In this document: piece after piece, positions 21,900-33,799 of the stretch
Numbering within the stretch: position 1 is the first letter of the stretch
How the letters are laid out: each line of letters begins with the position of its first letter
Assembly: GCF_032118995.1 (NCBI RefSeq)
Contig: NC_092651.1
Location: 19,700,349 to 19,764,348, forward strand
Length of the DNA: 64,000 bases
DNA from: Asterias amurensis
Lineage: Eukaryota; Echinodermata; Asteroidea; Forcipulatida; Asteriidae
Reading direction: 5' to 3'
The notes under the pieces: generated by a model
What the model was told of the DNA's origin: nothing
What the model saw: only the letters and a program-made list of their open reading frames with translations
The model's database searches: none
Translations under genes and position numbers: made by a program

Positions 21900-24650
21900 T
21901 GCGACTTTCTGAATCTTGTGTAATTTTATAAAATTGTTTACTTTGTCAGTAGGGGATTTTCGTACTGGTGAATGACAAATAAATCATGCGTGGTTTATAA
22001 TTCAAAGTGGTGTGCGTTGTTGCAATACTTTTTTTTTCTTTCTGTCTGTTTGTTCAGTAAGTCTGTGTGCATCTGCTGTGAACACATTTTAACTCAAATG
22101 AATGCCTATTCTGTACACTTAATTTCCGATGGTTCTATTCACATAGTGACTGGATGTTTTCTTCAAATTCCTTATTCCAAGATAATTCAACAGTCTTCCA
22201 TTGAAAGGACCAGAATTCCGCCTGGATTCTTGTCCACAATTGCCCCCGAGGTATTAAGACAAAAGGGGTCTCCGCAACCCAACAGGTCCCTATTTTATTT
22301 ATTTCGTTGTTTTGTGCCTGTTCTTTTAGTCTTCTTCTTTGATTGGGGGGGGGGGGGTGCACCCTATGTTATAGTCAAAGACACGCTTTCTTATTACAAA
22401 ACTTGGGCACTATCACATGAATTGACATACCTATGACAGCTCAATCGGTTATTGGAGACGGGAGTCAACCCTCCACGAAAACAGAATGAGAAACCCTGTC
22501 CCGAACATTGATTTGTAAACATCAGAGCTCGAACTTGCGCGATCATCATTAATTGCTTTACTCATTTCGCGAAATAAGAGCTAGGCCTACGCCATCAGCA
22601 TTTCAGGCCAAAAAAAAAAAATCAAGGACCGTTGTTCGACCACGATTATCTGTATGCATATACTATAAGTTTTTAGGTCTATGTGCAAATCTGTGAACAC
22701 TTATAAAAATAATAACCATTCACATGTCGCAAACGCACCTTAAAATTGCTGTAACAGGATCGAAAGCATACATTATGCTTTCCTGTAATTTGAGCTGTCC
22801 TTACTAGCTCATTGCGCAAGTGTATTCAGACCAACAATCCATTACTTTGTTTTCTTGAGCCTGCCATGGGAACCCGAACTGGCAGGGTATTAAACTTCAA
22901 GAATGTTGTTATTTCAGAAATTATTGGAATCGGTCCAACAATATCCATTGTGATCTGACCCCTGCCCCTATAGGAACGCAAAAAGGCGGGGTAAAGTTCA
23001 CTGCTGCCTATTGTCATTTTCTAAACATAGCTACATACGTCAATAAGCACATGATGTGCCACTGATAAAAAACAACACTTGCAAAACGCCATACTTGAAA
23101 CTCTGGGTAACGAAAACATTTTATTTATTGATCGTGTAAAAAAAACCTCAGAAGTACATGTAAGGTGTACTTTTGGTAAATTTATGGAAAATGGCATTTG
23201 AAAAGGTGTAGGGCCTACACTGAGTAGAGCTGTATATATATAGGTTTTCTCGGTCAAATTCAGAAAATGAACAGCCAATTTTCATGCGTTCGAATTAAAG
23301 CTGTTTTGCCTCTCCAGTTGTTACTGCGTTTCAAATTCAGAATTCGGCTATTCAATTTCGTTTTGAGTCGAGTCAAATTCCTATAGCACTTTGTTCAATT
23401 TAGCGTATCGTCATTCCTTTTTCGTGACACACACGCCTCAAGAAGCGTCTGCGAATTTGAATGCTGCTTTGATGAATTGCTAAATTTGATTGATTATTTT
23501 GTTAAATCGAATGACGCAACATTACATTTGACTAATCATGAAACAAAATCGACTGACCCTTTTCAGTTGCATTCGATTTCGCGCGAAATAGAATGGCTTG
23601 GTGGTTAAATTGGCTGCTCATTTGCCGAAATTGACCGAGAAAACCTATATTAACAATACTATCTTTGAAATGACAGACCGGGTAAATTTAATTTTCTTCT
23701 GGTACATGTGGATATATCCCAAGTTAAGTTAAGAAAAATCTGCAACCAAAAACCTCAAATAACTTGGCTTTATTGCTATGGTGTATAACATTCTAAGCCT
23801 TAACTTAAAAAATAAATAGCGATAATGGAAGCTGCAAGTAATGTGTCTGCCTAATTCTATAGTCATTTCGAATTTTATGTTCAAATTTTATGTACGATAA
23901 CTGCTGCCATTGAACGACACTAACAAAGTATGATATAGCAAGTTGTAGTATCACTATAACAAATATAACATTTGTACATATTAAAACAAAATAACAACTT
24001 TAAAAAAACCTATTCTGTATAAGTATTGCCAACATAGGGCTAGATATATCTATTGGTATAATATAGCGCTGGCAAGTTGCAGGTTCAAGTCTCTCTCTCT
24101 ATCGTCAGTTTTTCTTTGTTCGACCCAAATTGTTTAAATATTTACATCTCCGTATTTCATATCTTTGTATAACCTCATAACAAATCATTCAAAATACTAT
24201 CGACTAATATATTGTAGTATTATAGTATTGAAGAGCAACAAATACCTGCTATGTCTGTAAAATGATAGCCTGGAAAAGGGGATTATTTCGAAATTGAATA
24301 ATGCGCGATAACTTTGGTTCACAATCGTCCATTTTGGTTTTCTGGATATGCATTGTGTATATTAGGCTTTGAACTCACGTGTAACGAACGTTATAGAAAG
24401 CACGTTGACTACCGAGTGTAGTTAAGATATTCAAGAAATACTAACTTCCGTAAGGACATTATAATGCTAGTCCAAAACCTTCAAATTTGTTTGCATTTGT
24501 TGTGCAAAAACAAAAGAGAAACTTTTTTCGGGGGTAAGGATTGGATGAGTTTAAATTAGACGGAAAACGTCCTGTATAAGCCCAATCTAAAATATTCAAA
24601 TCAATAGGGTTCAATACGCAAAAAAATGAAAGACATTCTAATTCAGCCAT
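21900..24650. other. Non-coding stretch between the unrecognised gene and TNFR
   Basis: AT-rich, with a short poly-G and poly-A. I see no exon here; it may hold the TNFR 3'UTR, but no clear end signal is near its stop. Confidence 0.5.
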
Positions 24651-24723
24651 ATAAATAAACTGCTGCTCATCTTCAACTGTTGTTCAAGAAACCATGGCCG
24701 CAATTGCTTCCCTGAAACCCTTT

Positions 24724-25031
24724 TTACACATGTGCCGTAGACCCGACTAGTAGATTAGCAGTCCTCTTTGAGAGGCAGTGGTATCCGTTCTTTTTCTTGG
24801 GACGTGGTGTTGCGCTGTTCGTTAGTTTCACCAGACGTCCGAGGCAGACAAGCACAGCAACGGCTAGTAGAATGCAGAGGCCCACCACTATCAGGAGACT
24901 GATGAGTATAAAGGTGACCAACTGTGATGTTTCCTTGTCTGGTCCCGTAGATGGTCTGGGTGAGGGTGGATGGTCATCGGTTTTGGAGGTTGTACTGATT
25001 GGTCTGTTTTCATCATCTGCGGGACCTGGAA
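24724..25031 (-). CDS. TNFR exon 4 (stalk, membrane helix, tail, stop)
   Basis: Acceptor TTATCACAG. A Pro/Ser/Thr-rich stretch leads into the helix, then a basic tail (RPKKKNGYHC) ending STAHV and a stop. No AATAAA is evident within several hundred bases downstream. Confidence 0.8.
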
Positions 25032-28000
25032 CTGTGATAAAAATTAAATCAATTTAGACAAAATGATGTCGGGACACAATAAATGGATTGCACATTACGT
25101 CATTGACCACCGTCTTTGATGAAATACAATGCGAAAGTACAGGCGTGTACGCGCTGTGCGCGACTCTCAGCCAATGATAGCCTTTCAGCCGTGCACGTTT
25201 TATCAAAGATGGCGGCCAATGAAAAATTATCAGTTATACACGGGCCATCAAAGGAACACATGTCATCCATGTATGGGTTCACTTGCCTTTATTGTTTCAG
25301 TTGCTCTGTGAATGCTTCCATTCACTAACAGTTTTGACTAATATACGCCTCTCTTAATATTTATGCATGAGGTACTTCACAATGTTAACTCAAAACGAGG
25401 CGATGGGCGCAGCCACTGCAAGTGATGGGGGATGTGCGCCCATAGCCTCATTTTGGGAAATAATTATGACGTCATGCATACGTATTAAGAGAAGCGTATA
25501 TTATGGCTAGGCCATTCATCTCTAACAATGACAATGCACGTACACAACAAGCAGGTTTTGTTTTTTTGATTTGTCGTCCTTTCTTACAACATTTCTTCGC
25601 ATTTAATCATCACATTAGAGATACATACTGAGAGTGCATCCTTCGCTTGTCAACAAACAACTATACAAACTGGAACTCACTTTCTAAATCTGTAGTGTCG
25701 TGATCCCCACCAGTGCTCTGCAAATCAGGTTGACTATCAGGCGCTTGATTACCATGGGCATGAGTGGGCCAGCACTGCATGTCCCGTGGCATGCCTGCCG
25801 CCTTGCATGCTACAGCCACTATGCCGGATTCTCTATCACCCGGTTGATGGCACGGTGAGCAAGGAAGACAATCTCGGTCATATGGACTGAAGAAAAACCC
25901 TTCATGGAATTCAGAAGAAAAAAAACAATGTGGGGTTTAATTCGTCAGAGAAAGTGTGCAAGAGGCAGCAAGAGGGCAACAAGAGGTATGGATCTGTTGA
26001 GTCTGAGCATGGAGGTAGAATTGTCTGAGTCAGTGACATGGATTTGATTCTCGCATAACCCCGATCATGCCTGGCCTATGGACTTGACTTTGTCTAGACT
26101 GTTTTAACTTGGAAGTGTCACTTGTTCTTCTTGATTTAATGGCGGTCATAATGCCTTTTAAGAGCATTTCAGTCGATTATGCTTTGTGATTTTTAATTCA
26201 TTCTTTAAAGAATCCAAACCACACTGAACTATATCTTTTCACCCCAAAAGCCGAAATATGGCGCACTGTGTAAAGCCGAAAAAATGATGGGAATCTTGAA
26301 AAACATTTAGTGCGTTAAACTTTCTTTGATACTCTTCTTGCCCAAGTTTGCGAAGTAAGACTTAACTAGACTTGATTGTGGCAGCATGGTTTATGGTCTT
26401 TTAGATCATGAGTGAGTTTTGTGTGAGAAAGACGGGGGAGATTCGAACAAACGAGTTTTACCACGAGCACATCTTTGGCTGCACACTGTGTTAGACGTTC
26501 TCGTGCATGGACGCCGCACGCCCTGGTTCATCCCACATTGTCTACACATCAGGCAGTCACCAAACATGTCAGATGACTCTGAGTAGTGGCCATCACGACA
26601 TGGGATACATTGGGTGTCTTCTGTCCATGTGCACAGTCTCTGCACGCCAAAGCCTGCCATGCAAAGGCTGCAGGGACGACAGTTCAGAGCCCCGGTATCA
26701 TTCTGTGGTCTGCGGATTTGGTCATCGAACATATCATCTGGGCAATGACGGATGGGCCTAGCACCTCGCTGAGTAGAGAGAAAATAAATGGCATTTTACT
26801 TGACAGTTAAAGTCAAGTATTCAAAGTGCCGTATATGACTATACAATTGAAGCCATCTCAACTCTTTACCCAGGAGTATGCAACACCGGCAACAAATTAT
26901 ATTATGAGTCCTATAATTTTTGTCTATAGTTGTATCTCTCTTCCCTAAATAAATTCGCATTGCTTTGTTTTATTACTTTTTTATTTATTGTAAAGCACAT
27001 AAGGGCCCCTGCGTAAGGTGTTCTAGAAACAGGGGCCAATTTTATAGAGCTGATTAAGCAAAAAAAAAAAAAAATGCTTAAGCACGAATATAGCTCGCTT
27101 ATTTTACACATGTTACTGGTCATATACATTGCTTGTGACTGGTATTTAGCTGTTGTTTACTTAGCATAAAAATTCAGTGGAGTCTTGGCCGGTAATCTGA
27201 TTTTACTAAGCAAGGATTTTGTTTCGCTTAAGCAAAATGTTGTGCTTAAGCAGCTCTATGAAATTGGGCCCAGGTTTTCTCTGGGCGATGGTTTGCATAA
27301 AAGTTAAGTGTTTTGACCATCAGGGACACAACTGCCTTGCTCGAGATTCGAACCCACACCCAAACACACAGACTGATTGGGCCAATTTAGTGGTACGGAA
27401 ATGCTCGACCACAACAGTTAGTTCGGCCAGTCTTACTAAGTATAACAACATGACCTGATTTCTAAGCTGCTTAACGGCCGATTTTGTGCTTACTGGGTGA
27501 TTTCTATTTCATCTGCTAACCGTAAGCACACCTCGAGAAGGCATGCCATAACCTCCCTATGGGCAATGCACACAAATTAATGACGACACAATGCAAATCC
27601 ATGGTGAATGCGCAAGCAGGCCCCATTTTTTTTCTAGCTAACCTGTGAACTACGCTTACACCTAAGCAAACTTGTTTGCTACAGTAAGCACGAAAATTGT
27701 TTACCGTTAAGCAGTGCTATGAAATTGACCACTTAGACAGACCAGGGACAATTTTCTTAAAGCTGTTTAACAGAAAATACTGATTGACAATTGTTTTTGC
27801 TAACCAAACAATGAGTTGGACACCAGCAACAACAAAGCCAATTTATTTGTAATTTGGGCTGTCAACCTTTTTTTCTGATTCGCAATAATATTCTGTGCTT
27901 ACTGCGCCGCTGTTTCACTGTCGTTTGGGATGGTGACGTCATGTGAATTGGCGCAATATACAATTATCCATTTTGACTAAAATGTAATTTAGTTGCTGTT

Positions 28001-30764
28001 GTTTTCTTCTTCAAGCAAACTATGTGCTACTGGGGTTGAATTCTTTGAATGCTATACCAAGTAAATTTATAAAATCAATTAAAGACAGAATGTTTTGTGA
28101 TTATCGTAGGCCTACTCCCTGTGTTTAGTTTCAACGTAAAAGCTCACTTAATCCACAGAACCAATCACCCAGAGAAATATTTACACCGGAGATATTTTCA
28201 AAGTCCGGGAAAATTAGCATTTTTGTGAACCCCCCGAACTTTCCGTCGCCTTCTGCGATGGCAACACAATGCAGAACAGGAACTTAACGAGCCCGTGTAC
28301 AAATAAATGGCAAAACCCGGACCACATTAACTTTGTTTATTTGAACACTTTATTGGATAGAAATGAATGTCCTCTCCCAGTTCTGTATTTCCCCTTTTCG
28401 CCGACACCATTGTTGGATCTCAGTGACTAAAACCGCATCCTGCATGGTTTGAAGATTTATTTGAACCCCTGGAGGAGATGAATTGAGAATGAAACCACTG
28501 TAGATAAAGGCAGCAAGGACGTTGAATAGTGTGTATCAACTACTGTATGCATTGTTATAATTTTATGGTCGATGGTGAATAAGTGCATTTGGAAAAGTGG
28601 CATCCGGTATATATCTATACAATCCCTCATATTCATTTAGTATACATCCCTCAAGAGGAGTTTACTTGGATTGAATATGTTCCCGAAAACATTCGTTCCA
28701 TTCCATCTTGACTATACTGTAAACATTTCTTGTCTAAAGGTTTCCGTTTGTGTTTTGTCACACACGGGTGAAAAAGTAGCGACCATTATCACCCCGCCTC
28801 TCTATCCACTGTAACTGGGTTTCGGCGGTAAATCACAACGCAATTATTGTTACAAAATGTCTTAATCTTGTGCAATTTCTCCTTCTATTTGGTTATGGCC
28901 AATGTGCTTACGATGCACGCTGCACAGAACCTTACACAGATCAAGTTTGTTGGGGTCTGCCATTCTTGTTCTATATTATTCACTCTTCTGAAGAATTCCT
29001 CTGAGGGTCGAAGTTGAACAAATTGAACTTTGTGAGGTCTATAACTGTACAAAAGATCACACAAGTACCTGTGGGTAAGAGCTATTGATCAACCTTCTCA
29101 AAATGACTGGTACCAACGCGTAACGCTACACAGTTCCCGCCAGAAATTAGTCTAAGTTGAAAACGAATGTTGGAGACCCAACAAATACTGTTCCTTATTT
29201 TTTTTATCCAAATGCACCCGGATGTTAAAAAAACATCTGATGATTAGTTCGTTTTTTCTCACTAAAATGTGACTAGAGAAAACGATTAAATCCACAGTTT
29301 GGTTGTGCCACATGTTTGATGGAGAATTATTTACTGTTGTAATATTGCATTGATTTTGTTTTCAAATCGAAATACATTGGATAATATTGTGTGTAGGCCT
29401 ATGCTGTTAAAGTCATTTGACCCTTTCGGTAAACAGTGTTGTCCAAGGCCCACACTTTGTGTACCACAACTTCTATATCAAATAACAAACCTGTGAAAAG
29501 TTAGGCTCAATCGGTCATCGGAGTCGGGAGAAAACAACGGAAAAACCCACCCTTGTTTCCGCGCGTTTCGCCGTGTCATGACATGTGTTTAAAATAAATC
29601 CGTAATTCTCGTTAACGAGAATTTATATTGTTTTGCTGTTTTCTAAAAAAGTAAAGCATTTCATGGAATAATATTTCAAGAGAAGTTTTTCACCATTGTC
29701 TTCTGTAAACCCTGTAAGTTATTTGTAAATCTGTGAACTTTCATTTTTTTTTTCTGAACCGAAAGGATATAGGCCTAGTATACGGATCTTGAAGATGTTA
29801 GGGATATCGCTATGCACAACGCACGTACGGCAATTATGGGTCGAGACACACACGTCACGACATCACAGCATGCAGGAAAATTAATGTATTTTAAAATAGG
29901 GGCTTCCCACAAGTCTGAAATCGGGCTAACACTTATACCATAACCGCACGTTAAAGGCATCATGCCATCGTGTTTATTTTTTATTTTTTTCCGAGCAACA
30001 CTTTGCAAAATACAGCCTTAATACTCATAGGCTTTTGTATTTTGTATTCTTATCGGAGTTGACAACCGAAGATAGAGAAGATAGACTGAAGTGTTTGGTT
30101 TCACTGTTTGGAAACAAATACATTCTCAATGAAGTAGGCTATCAACTTCGCATTATTTTTTACTGGGATAGATGGAAATCAGGCATACATAAACCCCCCA
30201 AAACCTCCCGAAAACTCAACTTCAATAGCCGAAAAACTGAAGTGATTATTTTTAAAGAACTGTACAAGTCGGAACTAACAAACGCTTCTGTCAGAAAAGT
30301 GGGCATATAAAATAATAGTGTCCGTTGTTTTGACGTCACTTTCGAGATTTGTTTCTGGAGATCGTTCTTTATTAAAGGAATAATAGGGTTTGGCTAAGTG
30401 AAACATTCTCTTTTATTGAGAACTTTTCTGTAAAAAGAAAGATAAGTGGTGAGGTAAAAACCCGTGGTTTGATCACGCACCATGTTTTTCTTTTCTTTCT
30501 GCGCTGCTTGTGTACAAAATACTAAAAAGAGCATACACTGTATTCGCCTACGCAGATATGCATGGGTACAAAATCTATTGTGAACGAATACAAAGGGCCC
30601 CAAAATATGTTATTAATAGAAACACTGTACTGAGGTATATAACCCATAACCCATACCTGTCTATGCAGAGATTTCCGTCCAGCTAGTACTGGCAGCGTTG
30701 GCAGCGACATCAAAATAGTTGTTACGAAACACACATACACACATCTGAGTGTGGCAACGGCCAT
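24724..30764 (-). CDS. TNF receptor superfamily member, short-tailed, complete
   Basis: Single-pass cell-surface receptor, predicted to bind a TNF-family ligand. Coding exons on the minus strand, in order: 30764-30657, 26768-26462, 25899-25681 and 25031-24724. All junctions are in phase (0, 1, 1), giving 313 residues. Residues 1-27 are a signal peptide ending near LPVLA. About 42-185 hold cysteine-rich repeats with the family signatures CTWTEDTQC, CRDGHYS, CLMCRQC, CTRTSNTVC and DRDCLPCSPC. A Ser/Thr/Pro stalk follows, then one membrane helix (VTFILISLLIVVGLCILL onward) and a tail of about 40 residues. No death domain and no clear PxQxT TRAF site are visible. Repeat spacing recalls EDA2R/TROY, but orthology is not claimed. 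The start ATG at 30764 has a good context (AAACATGG); an upstream in-frame extension has no ATG. The first intron is 3.9 kb. Confidence 0.85.
25339..25503. repeat. MITE-like element with TAATATACGC ends
   Basis: TAATATACGCCTCTCTTAATA and TATTAAGAGAAGCGTATATTA are inverted 21-mers (one mismatch). It sits in the intron before the last TNFR exon. Confidence 0.85.
25681..25899 (-). CDS. TNFR exon 3 (last cysteine-rich repeat and stalk)
   Basis: The acceptor is CCATGAAG rather than the nearer TTCTTCAG, because only the former keeps phase 1. It restores the family-like segment GFFFSPYDRDCLPC. Donor GTGAGT. Confidence 0.75.
26462..26768 (-). CDS. TNFR exon 2 (first cysteine-rich repeats)
   Basis: Acceptor CTCTCTACTCAG gives an in-frame RGARPIRHCPDD start. 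It ends at CARG (donor GTAAAA, phase 1). A nearer AG at 26758 would break the phase with exon 1. Confidence 0.85.
27031..27274. repeat. Family GGGCCCAATTTCAT, copy 4
   Basis: AGGGGCCAATTTTATAGAGC pairs with GCTCTATGAAATTGGGCCC. Further decayed relatives follow at about 27465-27735 and 27745-27905. Confidence 0.75.
27285..27420 (-). repeat. tRNA-derived SINE head, reverse, partial
   Basis: GCTCGAGATTCGAACCCACAC is a reversed B box. Confidence 0.55.
29407..29767. repeat. Family AAGCCATTAGACC, copy 4 (inverted orientation)
   Basis: Begins TTAAAGTCATTTGACCCTTTC with an interior near-identical to 19880-20251. The right end has decayed. Confidence 0.75.
30657..30764 (-). CDS. TNFR exon 1 (signal peptide)
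   Basis: 36 codons beginning MAVATLRCVYVCFV and ending SLHRQ before donor GTATGG; exit phase 0. Confidence 0.75.
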
Positions 30765-31323
30765 GTTTTCTTCAACGATGAGAAATCTGAGAAAGGGAAA
30801 TTCCACTCCACAGAAATAACACTGGATAACCTACTCACTCTCCAGGGACCGAGAAGTGCGCGCAATATAGGGGGAGAACTTATTCATCCAGCTCTGTGCC
30901 TCACATGTATTTTTTATGCTTCAGTGAAGCGACGCATTGAACCGTATGGGACGTGGGAGGGTAACCCCCCGACCATTGGAAATGGTTTACAAGTCATAAA
31001 CAAATGAACGATCTCCTTTGTTTGTTTTATAGTGGAGTTTGATTCTAAATAAATGACGTTGCACAACCGAAACATGTCCACTATCGGCGTCTTTGTTCGA
31101 GTTAGGGAAAAAAGTAAAATACTTCCTTAAAATTGGAAACCAATTAACATTTTTTTCAATTATTATTATGTCGATATTAAATAATAAGTTTTGTAATCTG
31201 CAACGGGTTATTTCCATCTAGCTGTCTTTAATTGTCGAGTTGTGTCAAATCAGTCTTTTACCCACTCAGTCTGCAAAACACGCATTTAGTAAAAAGAAAA
31301 AGAAAAAAAAGGACTTTGAAATG

Positions 31324-31393
31324 GAAGTAAAACAGCAACATCAGCAGCAGCAACAACACCACGAACATCAACAGCAGCAGCAGCAGCAGCAAG
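31324..31393 (+). repeat. CAG/CAA-rich simple repeat
   Basis: AACAGCAACATCAGCAGCAG and a pure CAG run near 31371-31390, upstream of the TNFR first exon. No supported gene reads it as a glutamine tract. Confidence 0.8.
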
Positions 31394-31606
31394 ATCTTAG
31401 CATAAGATCTTAAAACAAGGAATACACAAAAACGACAACGACGACGGAAACAACTATACAGCAATACGGCACCAAGCAACAATACAAAAAACACACGCAC
31501 ACGATATTCATTTGTAATTATTATTTTATCGGCAGATAATCTTTGTTAACAGCCTCCACGGAACATACCAAATATTAGGACACTAGGGACCTGACGAAGC
31601 AGATGT

Positions 31607-31760
31607 ATAGACCTTTTCGCAAATACTGGGGCGCGCGCGTAAAGCTTGGAATTAGATGCATTGTGGTCTAGCTGGTAGCAAAATTTGATTCATATCTATC
31701 CCACAATGCACCTCATTCAACAGTCTGCGCTTGCGCATTGGTATTTGCGATAAGGTCTAT
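31607..31760. repeat. MITE-like element, family ATAGACCTT, with GCGCGCGC core
   Basis: ATAGACCTTTTCGCAAATAC and GTATTTGCGATAAGGTCTAT form 20-bp inverted ends. Confidence 0.8.
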
Positions 31761-32220
31761 GTGTGTTTGATCTTGCGCCCTCTTGTGGAACATGCGCACT
31801 TTTTGTCGCTGTATTTTGCGTAGCACAATACTGATCATACAAACATGAGGTGACGAATATCGACGGTTGCGTAAAGACATTTCATGACCAATTTATTTGC
31901 ATTGTTTATGTATAGTTGCCGATGTGCCAGTTTAATTTGCTAACTTAGTGGACAATATTATTATATCACTGCCCTTTTAGAACAAAATTTATAACAATAT
32001 TTAGCTTCCAATCATAATGTTATTATTGACCGATTTGACATACTATTTCAAATCAATCGCAAGACGCGACAGTAAGTGTTGCAGCATGGAGTTTTGTGCA
32101 CTCGCTGGACGTATGTAACACAAATAATACAACATAGATTACAAAAAAAAATGCACTTAGGCCTATATATAACTATGGCTGTTATACAAAATATATATTT
32201 TGTTTAAAGCTCATACGGCT

Positions 32221-32613
32221 TTTAAAGGCAGTGGACACTATTGGTAATTACTCAAAATGATTATTAGCACAAAACCTTATTTGGTGACGAGTAATGGGGA
32301 GAGGTTGACAGTATAAAACATTGTGAGAAACAGCTCCCTCTGAAGTGACATAGTTGTCGAGAAAGAAGTAAGTTTGCACGAAGTTGATTTCGAGACCCCA
32401 GATTTAGAATTTGAGGTCTCGAAATCAACCATCTAAATGCACACAACTTCGTGTGACAAGGGTGCTTTTTTCTTTCGTTATTATCTCGCAACTTCGACGA
32501 CCAATAAAACTGAGCTCAAATTTTCACAGGTTTGTTGTTTTATGCATATGTTGAGATTCACCAAGTTAGGAGACTGGTCTTTGCAATTACCAATAGTGTC
32601 CAGTGTCTTTAAA
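32221..32613. repeat. Family GGCAGTGGACACTATTGG, copy 5
   Basis: Full length, with inverted ends. An extra right-end fragment (AGTGTCCACTGCCTTTAA) follows at 32668-32686. Confidence 0.85.
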
Positions 32614-33056
32614 CAGAGGAGCAAATACCGTGTCCTTCCAATCTTAGTAACAGTCGTAGCCTTAAATAGTGTCCACTGCCTTTAACCGTAGCCGCCAATC
32701 GGACACGTGTTTTGAGTTTATAGATGGAATACAATAAAAAATAGGTCAACATTCGTGTGCCGTACAAACTGATTATCAAAGTAACCCCACACCCTTTTTA
32801 TCGCATTTTAGTAATTATTGGGGGTTCATGAAACAGATAGATTGTGTATGACAAGTTTTCACAGTCTTGGAGTTATGTGCTTTAACTTGTTAGGAAACTT
32901 GATAAGGTTAAGCTTTAAAGGTGGCCTTATTTGGTTTTCAACATGGAGGGATACTTCATGCAAAATTGCAGCTAGTCAGTTAGGGACCAAGTCTATTTTC
33001 GGGGGTGTTACTTCTTGGGGTTAGCATTCCATCAATCCAAACGGCTGACCAGTCAA

Positions 33057-33438
33057 TTAAAGACACTGGACACTATTGGTTATTGTCAAAGACTAGCCTT
33101 CACAGTTGGTTTATCTAAACATATATGCATAAAATAACAAAGCTGTGAAAATTTGAGCTCAATCGGTCGTCGAAGTTAGGAGATAATAATGCAAGAAAAA
33201 ACACCCTGGTCACACGAAGTTGTGTGCTTTTAGATGCTTGATTTCAAGACTTCAAATTCTAAATCTGAGGTCTCGAAATCAAATTCGTGGAAAATTTCTT
33301 CTTTCTCGAAAACTACATTACTTCAGAGGGGAGCCGTTATACTATCGACCTCTCCCCATTACTCGTTACCAAAAATAAGGTTCTATGCCGATAACTATTT
33401 TGAGTAATTACCAAACTAAGTGTCCACTGCCTTTAAAG
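33057..33438. repeat. Family GGCAGTGGACACTATTGG, copy 6 (opposite orientation)
   Basis: Begins TTAAAGACACTGGACACTATTGG and ends GTGTCCACTGCCTTTAA. Interior is the reverse complement of copies 4 and 5. Confidence 0.85.
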
Positions 33439-33627
33439 AAAACTGAAGTGAGTTGTCGGAAAATGTATTGGATTGGTTTGCAGAGATAATAAAGTATTGT
33501 TTGAGCATTTCTTATATTCAGCATTCAGCATTGGTTTCTATAGGAATATTTATTTAGTGTGGTGAACCCTCATTGGTAAGCGCGCCCTCTGCTGCCAGGC
33601 TCTTGACCACAAACAAGTCCTTAGTGT

Positions 33628-33786
33628 TCAATTTCATAAAAGCTGTTTATAAGCAGAAGATAACAAGTTTTTTTTTGCCAAACAAAAAATTAACCAGTCA
33701 CAGCAATGGTAACTTTATGGAATGTTGGCTCAGTGTAACCTTTTTTCTAAACATGATTTTCCTGTGCTTAGCAGGTTAGCAGGTTG
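33628..33786. repeat. Family GGGCCCAATTTCAT, partial copy
   Basis: Only the left end (GTTCAATTTCATAAAAGCTG) and the TGTGCTTAGCAGG arm remain. Confidence 0.55.
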
Positions 33787-33799
33787 CGTATATATATGT

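Noticed and set aside
21972..22436. 154-codon plus-strand frame
   Set aside because: Crosses poly-T and poly-G tracts, with no recognisable motif and no splice partner.
22826..23017. Minus-strand frame with GPIPIISEI
   Set aside because: Looked briefly like a membrane protein piece, but no splice-consistent neighbours or family pattern.
30035..30310. 91-codon plus-strand frame
   Set aside because: Ordinary composition, no motif, no neighbour exons; length is within chance for an AT-rich region of this size.
30765..30806. Upstream extension of TNFR exon 1
   Set aside because: In frame but lacking an ATG; the ATG at 30764 begins a typical signal peptide.
31258..31500. Leu-rich minus-strand frame over the CAG repeat
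   Set aside because: Low-complexity translation of a simple repeat; no splice context or family match.
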